Shown: piece by piece, positions 43,935 through 52,228 of the stretch
Layout: every line of letters begins with the position of its first letter
Position numbering within the stretch: position 1 is the stretch's first letter
Assembly: GCA_016458225.1 (NCBI GenBank)
Contig: JAEMGR010000003.1
Span: 496,001 to 560,000, forward strand
From: Myxococcaceae bacterium JPH2
GTDB lineage: Bacteria; Myxococcota; Myxococcia; Myxococcales; Myxococcaceae
DNA length: 64,000 bases
Reading direction: 5' to 3'
Translations under genes and position numbers: made by a program
The notes under the pieces: generated by a model
What the model was told of the DNA's origin: nothing
The model's database searches: none
The model's input: only the letters and a program-made list of their open reading frames with translations

Positions 43935-46235
43935 TCAGCGCCGCGGGGAGTCGGCGGCGCAGAGCACTCCAGAACCCTTGCGGTCTGGCCCGCATTCCGC
44001 CGCGCGCCGCACGGCCTCGATGACGGAGTCGGTGGTGAGCAACTCCGAGAGCACCTCGGGCTTGTCCGGCGAGGAGGGGCTCAGCACCAGGTACATGGGC
44101 ACGCCCGCGCGACCGTGGTCGGCCAGCTTCGCGGTGATGCGCGCGTCCCGGCGCGTCCAGTCCGCCACGAAGAAGGCCACCCCATACTTCGTGAACGCGG
44201 CGCGCACCTCTTCACGAGACAGCACGGTGCGCTCGTTGAACTTGCACGTGAGACACCAGTCCGCGGTGAAGTCGATGAACACCGGCTGCCCGGCCTCCAG
44301 CGCCGCGGTCACCGCCGCCTCGTCCCACGGTTGAGCCGCGTGCGCCACGGCCGCGCCCGCCGCGCCTCGCGAGGCCTGCGACTCATCGAAGCGCAGGGCC
44401 AGCGCGCCACAGGCCACCAGCAGCACCGCCGCGATGCCCACCGTGCCCAGCTTGCGCACACCCTCCATCAACTGGGCCTGGCCATACAGCCACGTGCCCA
44501 ACCCGACGACGACGAGGAAGGCCAGGAGGCGCGCCATGCCGTCCACGCCCGCCAGCCCGCCCATGACCCACACGAGCCACACGGTGGTGCCGAGCAGCGC
44601 GAACCCGAGCAACTGCTTGGCGCGCTCCATCCACGCGCCCGGCTTGGGCAGTCGCTTGACCAACCCCGGCACCATCACCAGCACACAGAAGGGCAGCGCG
44701 AGCCCCAGGCCCAGCGCCAGGAACACGGCCAGCACCGTCGCCGGACCCGCCGCGAAGGCGAAGCCCACCGCGGTCCCCAGCAGCGGCGCCGAGCAGGGCG
44801 TCGCCAGCACCACGGCCAGCACGCCCTCGCCCGCGCTGCGCAAGAGGCCGTGGCTCTGGTCCACCTTGCCGGCCAGTGCCGTGCCGTCAGTGCCCAGCGT
44901 GAAGAGACCGAAGAGGTTGAGCGCGAACACCACCAGCACCGCGCTCACGCCCGCGACGAAGAGCGGCTCCTGGAACTGGAAGCCCCAGCCCACGCTGTGT
45001 CCGCCCGCGCGCACCGCCAGCACCGCGCCCGCCAGCAACATCATCGTGCCGACGATGCCGCCCGCGTACGCCGCCGCATGCGGGGCCACGCGCCCCTTCT
45101 CCTCCTGCACCATGCGCGTGAAGCCGTAGGCCTTGAGCGCCAGCACCGGGAACACGCACGGCATCAGGTTGAGCAGCGCGCCACCGAGGAACGCGAACAG
45201 CAGCGCCAGCCCCAGCCCGAACGGCGCGGCCTCCGCGGCGGGAGCCACGGCCACGGGCTTCACCTTGCTCATCGCGTCCTGCACCGAGGGCATCTTCAGC
45301 GGCGCGGGCGGAGTCGGCGCGACCGCCGCGGCAGCGAACGGCGCCAGCGGAAGGTTCACCTCCACCGCGCGGTAGCCCTGGCTCGCCGTGCCCAACCGCA
45401 GCACCCCCGCGAGCCGAGGCTCACCCTTGGGCGCGACGGGAGACGCCTTCCCCTCCAGCTTGAACTGGCCCGCGCCCAGCGACTTCAACGCGACGGTGTC
45501 CACGCCGTTGATGCGCTCGGGGACGAAGAAGTCACCCTCCACCGGAGGGAGCGCCTGCGCCGAGCCCACCGTGAGGGTGCCGGTGAACGGCTGGTCCGCG
45601 GTCAGCGTCTTCGCATCCAGCGCCAGCGACAGCTTGAGCCCCGCCGCATCCTCGGCCTGGGGCACGCGCGCCTGGGCCGCATCGAAGAGCGAAGCGAACT
45701 CCGGGTCAGCCTCCGTGCGCGGACCCACGGGGATGGCGCGCGTGAGCAGGAGCTGTGCGGGGATGCAGTGCACCTTGCACACGAGCGCATCCACCGCGGC
45801 CGACAACGTCAGCGAGCCCGTGGCCTGCTTCGAGGCATGCGCGGGCGCGAACAGCAGCACCTCATCGTGGTAGCCGTACGTGGTGATGAACCCGTCCGAC
45901 GTCCGGAAGGTGGACGGGAAGGGCCAACGCACCGCATCCACCGTGACGCCCGGCGTGTCCCACGCCACGTCCGTGGCCAGCCCCGAGTCTCCTGGATTCT
46001 TCCAGTAGATGTGCCAGTCCGGGTCCAAGCGGAAGCGCACGCCCACGCGGAAGTCCCCGCCCGCCTGGACCTGGGTGGAGTCCACCACCAGCGCGGCCTC
46101 GACACGCGGATCGCCCTCGTCAGGAGCACCACTGGCCACGGCGGAGGGAGGCAGCGCGGCATTCGCCACCGCCGCCAGGAGCAACGCACCCAGACCACCA
46201 CTCCACCCGAGCCTCTTGAACCACTGACGCGACAT
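43935..46235 (-). CDS. ScsB/DsbD-like thiol:disulfide interchange membrane protein
   Basis: 766 residues from ATG 46235, which has GGGAGG upstream. The signal peptide ends near VANAAL. The N-terminal periplasmic domain has LDPDWHIYWKNPGDSGLAT and VCKVHCIPA, characteristic of the copper-sensitivity-suppressor (ScsB) branch of DsbD. An eight-helix CcdA-like core from about residue 345 includes NLMPCVFPVLALKA and ATPCSAPLLGTAVG with the two membrane Cys. The C-terminal thioredoxin domain carries DFTADWCLTCKFNE (CxxC). It should pass electrons from cytoplasmic thioredoxin to periplasmic partners, the downstream redoxin being the obvious candidate. Confidence 0.88.
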   Translation of the reverse strand: MSRQWFKRLGWSGGLGALLLAAVANAALPPSAVASGAPDEGDPRVEAALVVDSTQVQAGGDFRVGVRFRLDPDWHIYWKNPGDSGLATDVAWDTPGVTVDAVRWPFPSTFRTSDGFITTYGYHDEVLLFAPAHASKQATGSLTLSAAVDALVCKVHCIPAQLLLTRAIPVGPRTEADPEFASLFDAAQARVPQAEDAAGLKLSLALDAKTLTADQPFTGTLTVGSAQALPPVEGDFFVPERINGVDTVALKSLGAGQFKLEGKASPVAPKGEPRLAGVLRLGTASQGYRAVEVNLPLAPFAAAAVAPTPPAPLKMPSVQDAMSKVKPVAVAPAAEAAPFGLGLALLFAFLGGALLNLMPCVFPVLALKAYGFTRMVQEEKGRVAPHAAAYAGGIVGTMMLLAGAVLAVRAGGHSVGWGFQFQEPLFVAGVSAVLVVFALNLFGLFTLGTDGTALAGKVDQSHGLLRSAGEGVLAVVLATPCSAPLLGTAVGFAFAAGPATVLAVFLALGLGLALPFCVLVMVPGLVKRLPKPGAWMERAKQLLGFALLGTTVWLVWVMGGLAGVDGMARLLAFLVVVGLGTWLYGQAQLMEGVRKLGTVGIAAVLLVACGALALRFDESQASRGAAGAAVAHAAQPWDEAAVTAALEAGQPVFIDFTADWCLTCKFNERTVLSREEVRAAFTKYGVAFFVADWTRRDARITAKLADHGRAGVPMYLVLSPSSPDKPEVLSELLTTDSVIEAVRRAAECGPDRKGSGVLCAADSPRR

Positions 46236-46343
46236 GCGCCTCCCGTTAACCCACTGACGACAGACCCGCCACACTGGAGGGCCCTCCACCGGGGGACCGG
46301 TGAACCCTCCGGGCGGGCATGCATTCCCCTCATCGGGACGGGG

Positions 46344-47636
46344 TCAGGACTCCTCGCCCACCTTCCAAGGAACCATCCCGGACACGGGCGCCGGGGCAGG
46401 CCCCACGCGGCTGATGGAGATGCGGGACACCTCCGACTGCGCGCGTCGGATGCCGAGCGGAGGAAGCTGTGAGGCCCGCCGCTCCACCGCGCGCCGCAGC
46501 TCCGCCAACCGGTCCACGTGTCGCTGCGCGGGGACCGCGGGAGAGCCCAAGCGGGCGAGCTTGAAGAGCGCACGGTCCGCGCCGTCGAGCGCTCGGTCGG
46601 CCGCATCCACCTGCCGCTTGCCGAGCGCCTTCCACGCCGCGGCCTCGCACGCCACCAGGTCGAGTTCGGCGGACACGGCGCGCACGAAGCGCCCCTCTTC
46701 GCTGTCTGGCAACAGCCGCGTGACAGGGAGGCTGATGCGACGCGCGTCGTTGTCCTGCGTGTAGGAGGCCGTGACGCTCAGGTTCCACTCGGCGCGCTCC
46801 AGCGTGCCGGTGAAGAGGACGCGGCGAGGGAACGCGCGAGACACCGAGCCCAGCGTCGCGCTCATCGCATCGCCCTCCACGCGCGACGGATAGCGATGGC
46901 TGCACCGCACCGCGGAGAAGCCCGTGGGGAGCACGTACACGCGCGCATCCGAGACGACCTCACCGAAGAGGTCCGCGCCCACCACGTCCACGGCCAGGGG
47001 CAAGCCCTCGGCATCGTCCACGTGCGTGAAGCCCGTGCCGGAGGGGCCCGTGAGCGCCTCGAGAATCTCGGGCAGGTAGTGGCGCCCCAACCCCAGCGCC
47101 TGCAGCGACACGCCGGACTCCGCCACCTTGCCGCCCAGCGCGCGGAAGTCAGGCAGCAGCGTGGTGCCCACGGACGGCTCGCCATCGGTGAGCACCAGAA
47201 GCTGCGGGCGCGCGCCGGGAACGAGCACACGGCGGACGGCCTCGGCGCCTCGCTCGATGGCCTCGTGCAGCGCGGTGCCTTCGCCGCACTCCAGACGCGC
47301 GAGCGCCTGAAGGAAGGCGGCCTTCGCGCCAGGCTCCATGGCGCGCAGGGGCAGCACCTGCTCCGGCTCGGCGTCGAAGGTCAGCAGCCCCAGGTAATCG
47401 CGAGGGCCCGCGCGCTCCACGAGCGACCGGGCGGCATCCACCGCCGCGGCCATCGGCGCCCCGCGCATGGAGGCGCTGCGGTCCATGACGAGGTTGACCG
47501 CGACAGGCGCGCGCGGGGACTCCGCGTCCGCCTCCAGCACGACGAGCAGGAGCACTTCGCGGCCGGGCTCCGCGTCGCGCTCCACTGCCCAGGCTGTCTG
47601 CTTCAATGCACACCCCCGCACGAGGTCGTGAGGCAT
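46344..47636 (-). CDS. VWA-domain protein
   Basis: 430 residues from ATG 47636; the open frame extends 32 codons further upstream without a better start. A von Willebrand A domain fills residues about 45-240, with MIDAS VNLVMDRSASM (DxSxS), a Thr in GEGTALHEAI and VLTDGEPS. The region after it is strand-rich with SVTASYTQDNDARRISLPV, similar to VIT/VWA proteins, then a helical C terminus. No signal peptide or membrane anchor seen. It may bind metal-dependent protein ligands. No ATPase neighbour exists here, so it does not obviously belong to the MoxR system at 20-26 kb. Confidence 0.8.
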   Translation of the reverse strand: MPHDLVRGCALKQTAWAVERDAEPGREVLLLVVLEADAESPRAPVAVNLVMDRSASMRGAPMAAAVDAARSLVERAGPRDYLGLLTFDAEPEQVLPLRAMEPGAKAAFLQALARLECGEGTALHEAIERGAEAVRRVLVPGARPQLLVLTDGEPSVGTTLLPDFRALGGKVAESGVSLQALGLGRHYLPEILEALTGPSGTGFTHVDDAEGLPLAVDVVGADLFGEVVSDARVYVLPTGFSAVRCSHRYPSRVEGDAMSATLGSVSRAFPRRVLFTGTLERAEWNLSVTASYTQDNDARRISLPVTRLLPDSEEGRFVRAVSAELDLVACEAAAWKALGKRQVDAADRALDGADRALFKLARLGSPAVPAQRHVDRLAELRRAVERRASQLPPLGIRRAQSEVSRISISRVGPAPAPVSGMVPWKVGEES

Positions 47637-47931
47637 TCTGCGTGATTGCCGCCAGGCAGAGGGGGGCCTCACCCAGGCGGAAGTCTCATGGCCCACAAGC
47701 GCCCGCGAGCGCGGACCCACGGGAGGGGGCACTTCCGCCGAGCATGTCGGGGCTTCGCCCCTGGAGCAAGCGGGCCAGGGGAACCCTCGCGTCGGGCCTC
47801 ACAGCCCCCGCACCTGGGCCGACCGAGTCCTCGCGAAGGGTTTACGGATTTACTTCATGGCAGCGTCCATGAGGCTCGGGCCCCCGGGACCGTCCGCACA
47901 GAGCGGCGGAGCGCCAGGGACCCGCGACTCA
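47637..47931. other. Intergenic region upstream of the VWA gene
   Basis: Just under 300 bases. I see no gene with a ribosome-binding site. It lies downstream of the small acidic gene and upstream of the VWA gene, both on the minus strand, so it may contain the VWA promoter and a terminator, but no clear signals could be assigned. A short AT-rich patch (GGTTTACGGATTTACTTC) is at about 47838-47856. Confidence 0.4.
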
Positions 47932-48090
47932 TCACTCCGCGTCCCAGCCGCCCCAGGCTTCCTCGTCCAGGTGGCCCCAGTCGCCCCGGTCGTCCGCCAG
48001 CACCGGGACCACGGTCTCGGATTCGCCATCCTCGCCCAGGTCCAGGTAGATAGACCGCTCATCCAGGTACGTGGTGTCGTCGTGGCCCAT
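47932..48090 (-). CDS. Small acidic protein of unknown function
   Basis: 52 residues; ATG 48090 is preceded by AAGGAG at the right spacing, and that supports this start over longer alternatives. The sequence is strongly acidic: MGHDDTTYLDERSIYLDL, then GEDGESETVVPVLADDRGDW, ending HLDEEAWGGWDAE. It has three Trp near the end. There is no Cys and no signal peptide. It could be a DNA-mimic, a chaperone-like or an antitoxin-like protein, or a peptide precursor; nothing in the sequence decides. A still smaller basic open frame lies just upstream on the same strand. Confidence 0.6.
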   Translation of the reverse strand: MGHDDTTYLDERSIYLDLGEDGESETVVPVLADDRGDWGHLDEEAWGGWDAE

Positions 48091-48148
48091 GGAGTGCTCC
48101 TTGGACGCTCTGCATACACGGAGTGTGCGGCTCTTCGCTCGCATCTCC

Positions 48149-48241
48149 TCAGGCGTCTTTCCCGCCGGACAAGGAAGCCCCGCGCCATGCGGTGCCATTT
48201 ACAAACCAGTCCTTGACCGATTTACGGAGCAGGTTGCCCAT
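48149..48241 (-). CDS. Possible 30-residue basic peptide
   Basis: ATG 48241 opens a 30-codon frame reading MGNLLRKSVKDWFVNGTAWR followed by GASLSGGKDA and a TGA. Its codons (AAA, GTA, AAT, TTT) are AT-richer than those of neighbouring genes. It has a net positive charge and an amphipathic N-terminal half. No good ribosome-binding site precedes the ATG, so the call is weak. It is 58 bases upstream of the small acidic gene and on the same strand. Confidence 0.25.
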   Translation of the reverse strand: MGNLLRKSVKDWFVNGTAWRGASLSGGKDA

Positions 48242-48553
48242 GCCGCCGCGCGTTGTAAAGCCCCTGCCCCAGGAAAGTGCGGCGAGCGTCAGGAAGCGCA
48301 CGCCTGCTCACCCGCCGGCGGCCCTGTCCGCGCGACAGGCCCGGCCGCGCGTGGCAGACTCCCGGCCCCGTTCCCAGCCGCGCCGCGCCCGCGCCTCGCT
48401 CTGCCCACTCCTGCCTCGCGCGGTGACGGACAGCGGTTTCAGCAGCGTGCTTGATTCGCGAATCACCCCTGTTAGGGTTGACCCGAACTCAAGAATTGCC
48501 GCGACGCGGCAACCGGGCCTTTCGCCGCGCGCCCACGAGGTCTCCAAGATTCC
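48242..48553. other. Intergenic region upstream of the Fe-S oxidoreductase gene
   Basis: About 310 bases without a credible gene. The left half is GC-rich and unremarkable. The right end holds a possible promoter and a perfect 12-base palindrome (listed separately) roughly 80-100 bases before the start of the downstream gene. Confidence 0.4.
48451..48478 (+). promoter_or_regulatory. Candidate promoter with overlapping palindromic operator
   Basis: TTGATT (48451-48456) and TAGGGT (48473-48478) are separated by 16 bases and resemble a vegetative promoter. The perfect palindrome GATTCGCGAATC (48453-48464) overlaps the -35 element, a usual place for a repressor site. It would drive the EtfD-like gene starting at 48554. 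No experimental or comparative support. Confidence 0.35.
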
Positions 48554-50728
48554 ATGAGTCCCATCATCACCGGCCTGCTACTCGCCGTCGCCGTCTCACT
48601 CTTCATCATCACCATGTCCGGCCGAGCCGGCGTGCTGCTCGCGATGAAGCAGGAGAACCGGCTGGACCAGATTCCCTACCGCGTGGCGCAGCTGGTGCGC
48701 TTCGGGTTGGGCCAGAAGCGCATGGTGGACCCGGAGGAGTTCACGCCCGGCCTGTTCCACATCTTCATCTACGCCGCCTTCATGGTGCTGGCGGTCCGTA
48801 CGGTGATGCTCTTCACCATCGGCTTCTCGTCCACGGCGTTGGAAGTGCTGACGGACTTCAGCCACCCGGTGTGGGCGGACGTCCCGGCGCTCGCTGCGGT
48901 GTACCGCGTCTACCTGTTGATCAAGGACGTGGTCGCGGCGCTGGCGCTCCTGGGCGTGGCCTTCTTCGTGTGGACGCGCTGGAAGGTGAAGCCGGACCGC
49001 ATGTCGCAGTCGTGGGAGGCGTACCTCATCCTCGGATTCATCGCGGGCCTGATGGTGACGGAGTTCGTCTTCGGCGGTGGCCACCTGGTGACGGCGCACG
49101 CGGCGCAGGGCGCTCAGGCCCCGGCGCCTTCCCTGGCCTGGTACGAGCCGGTCACCAGCGCGGTGGGCCTGGCGATGATGCCGATGGGTCCCACAGCCGC
49201 GCACGCGCTGGGCACGGCGGGCTTCTGGACGCACCTGACCATCATCCTGGCGTTCCTGAACTTCCTGCCGCTGGGCAAGCACTTCCACATCATCACCGGC
49301 CTCTTCAACGTCTTCTTCCAGCGCTCCCACTCCACGGGCAAGCTGCCCACGCCCAACCTGGAGAAGGAAGAGTTCGGCGCCGCCACGGTGAAGGACCTCA
49401 CGTGGAAGCAGGGCCTGGACCTCTACTCCTGCACCGAGTGCGGTCGCTGCCAGACGCACTGCCCCACGTACATCACGGGCAAGCCGCTCACGCACAAGGC
49501 CGTCAACCAGGACCTGAAGCACTGGATCTGGGACCACGAGCAGTGGGTGGAAGAGGGCTACCACGACGGCATGAAGCAGCCCCTGCCGGAGATGATTGGC
49601 AGTGCGCTGAAGGCCGAGACGGTGTGGGCGTGCACGAGCTGCGGCTGGTGTGAGCAGGCCTGCCCGGTGTTCATCGAGAACGTCCCGCGCCTCATCGACA
49701 TGCGCCGCTACCAGGTGCAGGTGAAGGCCGAGTTCCCGCCGGAGATCCAGCGCGTGTTCGAGGGCATCGAGCGCCAGGGCAACCCCTGGGGCCTGGGCCA
49801 GGACCGCCGCGACGAGTGGGCCGAGGACCTGAACCTGCCCACGTGGGGTGACGGCGGCGGACCGTACGAGTACCTGTTCTTCGTGGGCTGCGCGGGCAGC
49901 TACGACGACAAGCAGAAGAAGGTGAGCCGCTCGCTCGTGAAGATCATGCGCGAGGCGGGCGTGACGTTCGCCACGCTCTCCAAGCAGGAGATGTGCAACG
50001 GCGACCCGGCGCGCCGCATGGGCAACGAGTACCTGTACCAGACGATGGCCAAGACGAACGTCGAGACGTGGAACTCGATGGGCGTGAAGGCGGTCATCAC
50101 CCAGTGCCCGCACTGCTTCAACACCATCAAGAACGAGTACCCGGAGTTCGGCGGCGAGTACCGGGTCATCAACCACACGCAGCTCATCAACGAACTGCTG
50201 AAGGACAAGCGCATCAAGCTGTCCGCGGTCATGAATACGAAGCTCACGTACCACGACCCCTGCTACCTGGGCCGCCACAACGGCGTGTACGACGCGCCTC
50301 GCGAGGTGCTCAACGCCATCCCGGGTCTGGAGGTCGTGGAGATGCAGCGCAGCAAGCGCGAGGGCTTCTGCTGCGGCGCCGGTGGCGGACGGATGTGGAT
50401 GGAAGAGCACATCGGCACGCGCATCAACCACAACCGCATCAACGAAGTGGCGCTCACGCTCAAGCACGCCGAGGACCCGTCCACGCCGTTCCCCGATGCC
50501 ACGGACAAGAAGAAGCCGGGCCAGGTGGGCGACTACAAGGAGACGGGTGGCAGCGGCGTGGTCGCGGTGGCCTGCCCGTTCTGCTCGACGATGCTCAACG
50601 ACGCCGTGAACGACACGGGCCGCGAGCAGATCAAGATCAAGGACATCACCGAGCTGGTCGCCGATGCGATGGAGACGCGCGGCGGCTCCGTGGCGCCCGG
50701 AGTGACGGTGAGCGCCAAGCCGGAGTAG
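48554..50728 (+). CDS. Membrane (Fe-S) oxidoreductase, EtfD/HdrD-like
   Basis: 724 residues. Five or so transmembrane helices lie in residues 1-265, with His pairs that could bind haem b (SHPVW, KHFHIITG). Two 4Fe-4S ferredoxin-type clusters follow: CTECGRCQTHCP (from residue 293) and CTSCGWCEQACP (from residue 360). Two CCG-type domains carry FVGCAG, CPHCFN, DPCYLGRHNG, FCCGAGGG and CPFCSTM. This is the layout of heterodisulfide-reductase D-like proteins and EtfD, which pass electrons from ETF flavoprotein to menaquinone during fatty-acid oxidation. No etfAB genes are in the window. Hairpins follow the stop. Confidence 0.85.
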   Translation: MSPIITGLLLAVAVSLFIITMSGRAGVLLAMKQENRLDQIPYRVAQLVRFGLGQKRMVDPEEFTPGLFHIFIYAAFMVLAVRTVMLFTIGFSSTALEVLTDFSHPVWADVPALAAVYRVYLLIKDVVAALALLGVAFFVWTRWKVKPDRMSQSWEAYLILGFIAGLMVTEFVFGGGHLVTAHAAQGAQAPAPSLAWYEPVTSAVGLAMMPMGPTAAHALGTAGFWTHLTIILAFLNFLPLGKHFHIITGLFNVFFQRSHSTGKLPTPNLEKEEFGAATVKDLTWKQGLDLYSCTECGRCQTHCPTYITGKPLTHKAVNQDLKHWIWDHEQWVEEGYHDGMKQPLPEMIGSALKAETVWACTSCGWCEQACPVFIENVPRLIDMRRYQVQVKAEFPPEIQRVFEGIERQGNPWGLGQDRRDEWAEDLNLPTWGDGGGPYEYLFFVGCAGSYDDKQKKVSRSLVKIMREAGVTFATLSKQEMCNGDPARRMGNEYLYQTMAKTNVETWNSMGVKAVITQCPHCFNTIKNEYPEFGGEYRVINHTQLINELLKDKRIKLSAVMNTKLTYHDPCYLGRHNGVYDAPREVLNAIPGLEVVEMQRSKREGFCCGAGGGRMWMEEHIGTRINHNRINEVALTLKHAEDPSTPFPDATDKKKPGQVGDYKETGGSGVVAVACPFCSTMLNDAVNDTGREQIKIKDITELVADAMETRGGSVAPGVTVSAKPE

Positions 50729-50739
50729 TCACGCGTCAG

Positions 50740-50761
50740 GCGCCGGGGACTCCCCCGGCGC
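50740..50761 (+). terminator. Hairpin after the Fe-S oxidoreductase gene
   Basis: A perfect nine-base-pair stem, GCGCCGGGG and CCCCGGCGC, has a four-base loop (ACTC). It lies 11 bases after the stop codon. Confidence 0.6.
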
Positions 50762-50770
50762 ACTGATGAC

Positions 50771-50810
50771 AGGGCCCGGTCCGCCTCCCTCCTGGGAAGC
50801 GCCGGGCCCT
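50771..50810. terminator. Second hairpin with T-rich tail between convergent genes
   Basis: AGGGCCCGG and CCGGGCCCT form a nine-base-pair stem around a 22-base loop. They are followed by TTCGTGTTT on the plus strand. It stands between the Fe-S oxidoreductase gene and the convergent ankyrin gene, so it can serve both. Confidence 0.6.
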
Positions 50811-50838
50811 TCGTGTTTCCCGCGACGAGCGCGAGGGC

Positions 50839-51309
50839 TCAGGGCTTGCGCTGCTTCTCCGCGCGCAGCGCACGCTCCAGCCGCTTCGTGGGGCCGTCAT
50901 CGCCCAGCTTCCCCGCGACGTAGGCGCCCGCCGAGGCGAGCTTGCGGCGGAAGCTGTCCGGCGGCACAGCCGGCGGATCCATCGGGATGTGCCCCAGCCC
51001 GAGTCCCGACAGGAGCGTGCGAGCCAGGTCCTTCTCATCCGCGCGCGCGTGGGGCAGGAGCAGGCGGCACACCTCGGCGTGGCCGTGGGCAGCGGCCATG
51101 ATGAGCGGCGTCTCGCCGATGGAGTCCGTGAGGATGGGGTCGGCGCCCGCCTCCAACAGCAGGCCCACCAGCTCCGTCTGCCCCTCGCGAGCGGCCAGCA
51201 TGAGGGGCGTGCGGCCTTCCAGGTCAAAGGGATTGGGGTCCGCGCCCGCATCGAGCTGGGCCAGCACGGCGGCGCGGTCTCCCGCGCTCACGGCATCGAA
51301 CAAGGACAT
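50839..51309 (-). CDS. Ankyrin-repeat protein
   Basis: 156 residues from ATG 51309, which has GGAGGTGG upstream; the long in-frame extension is Arg-rich and unlikely. Three ankyrin repeats: SLFDAVSAGDRAAVLAQLDAG, GRTPLMLAAREGQTELVGLL and GETPLIMAAAHGHAEVCRLL. A helical C-terminal tail of about 50 basic and acidic residues follows. No signal peptide, so it is a cytoplasmic protein-binding module. The partner is unknown. Confidence 0.85.
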   Translation of the reverse strand: MSLFDAVSAGDRAAVLAQLDAGADPNPFDLEGRTPLMLAAREGQTELVGLLLEAGADPILTDSIGETPLIMAAAHGHAEVCRLLLPHARADEKDLARTLLSGLGLGHIPMDPPAVPPDSFRRKLASAGAYVAGKLGDDGPTKRLERALRAEKQRKP

Positions 51310-51492
51310 CAGCCACCTCCAGCGGCGGGAAGAGCATCGCGCCCCGAAGGCCCCACGCGCCAGGGGCACTCGCCTCCGCGGGCAGGGCCGCCTGTCATCC
51401 GAGCGACATGCGCCCTCCGCGCCCCAAGGTCCCTGCCTCGTAGCCTCACGCCGACAGGCAGCGGGCGCCAAGCGTACGCACACCTGGGTGAT

Positions 51493-52224
51493 TCAGTTCC
51501 TGGGCAAGTCATCCAGCCACGCGAGCAGGGCAGCCCGCACGGCAGGGTCCGCGAGGAGCCATGCATGGCCCTGACCGGGCACCTCACGCAGCTCCAGCAA
51601 GAGGCCCGCGGCGAGCCAGGGCTCCCGCGCCTCGCGCCACAGCGGAGCGCTCCCATCCAACGCACCAATCCAAGACACCAAGGGCACCCGCGCCGTGGCG
51701 AGCCCAACAGGCGGGGTGCGCTCATCCGCGCGAGAGATGCGCGGCGAGCCAGCGACCAGCGCCAGACCGCCCACCACGTCGGGACGCGCCGCCCCGAGTT
51801 CGAGCGCCATCTGCGCTCCCGCGCTGAAGCCCAGCAGCACGGGCCGGCGCGCATCGACGCCCGGCACCCGCGCCACGTCCGGCACCACGCCGAGCATCAA
51901 GCGGTTCGCCTCCGCGCCGCTCCAGCCCTCCACTCGCTCGCGAGGCAGTGTCAGCAAGGCCCAGCCGTGCCGAGCCAACTCATCGCCCCAGGGCTCCACC
52001 AGCGCGAGCCCATCGGTCCCCGTCGGGTGCAGCCACACGAGCAACCGATGCGGCCGCGCGGGCGTGGCGCTGTCGGAGACAACGAGGCGATACGGCAACC
52101 CGGCGACCGGCGACCCCGTCACGAGCCGCACACCCGGCGGTGGCGAGGGCCGCGGTCCACTCGACGCGCACGCCGCGAGGCCCAGGAGCCCCACGGCGAG
52201 GAGGTGCCGCGCCCTCGACCTCAA
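51493..52224 (-). CDS. Alpha/beta-hydrolase lipoprotein (esterase-like)
   Basis: 243 residues from a TTG start at 52224, four bases after the upstream stop. The lipobox (VGLLGLAAC) supports an N terminus here. Hydrolase features: LLVWLHPTGTDG (oxyanion loop), nucleophile in VLLGFSAGAQMALEL (GxSxG), a possible acid in SWIGALDGSAP, and His in VPGQGHAWLL. It resembles dienelactone-hydrolase or phospholipase/carboxylesterase types. It is envelope-anchored by lipid and follows a propeller lipoprotein gene closely, so they are probably co-transcribed. Confidence 0.75.
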   Translation of the reverse strand: MRSRARHLLAVGLLGLAACASSGPRPSPPPGVRLVTGSPVAGLPYRLVVSDSATPARPHRLLVWLHPTGTDGLALVEPWGDELARHGWALLTLPRERVEGWSGAEANRLMLGVVPDVARVPGVDARRPVLLGFSAGAQMALELGAARPDVVGGLALVAGSPRISRADERTPPVGLATARVPLVSWIGALDGSAPLWREAREPWLAAGLLLELREVPGQGHAWLLADPAVRAALLAWLDDLPRN

Positions 52225-52228
52225 GCCG

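Noticed and set aside
43479-46472. A 997-codon plus-strand frame over the redoxin and DsbD-like genes
   Set aside because: Composition shadow: Arg/His/Gln-rich translation, no motifs, and the minus-strand genes have signal peptides, CxxC motifs and good start sites.
48596-50467. A 623-codon frame antisense to the Fe-S oxidoreductase
   Set aside because: Low-complexity Leu/Val/His/Arg translation; the plus strand encodes conserved cysteine clusters.
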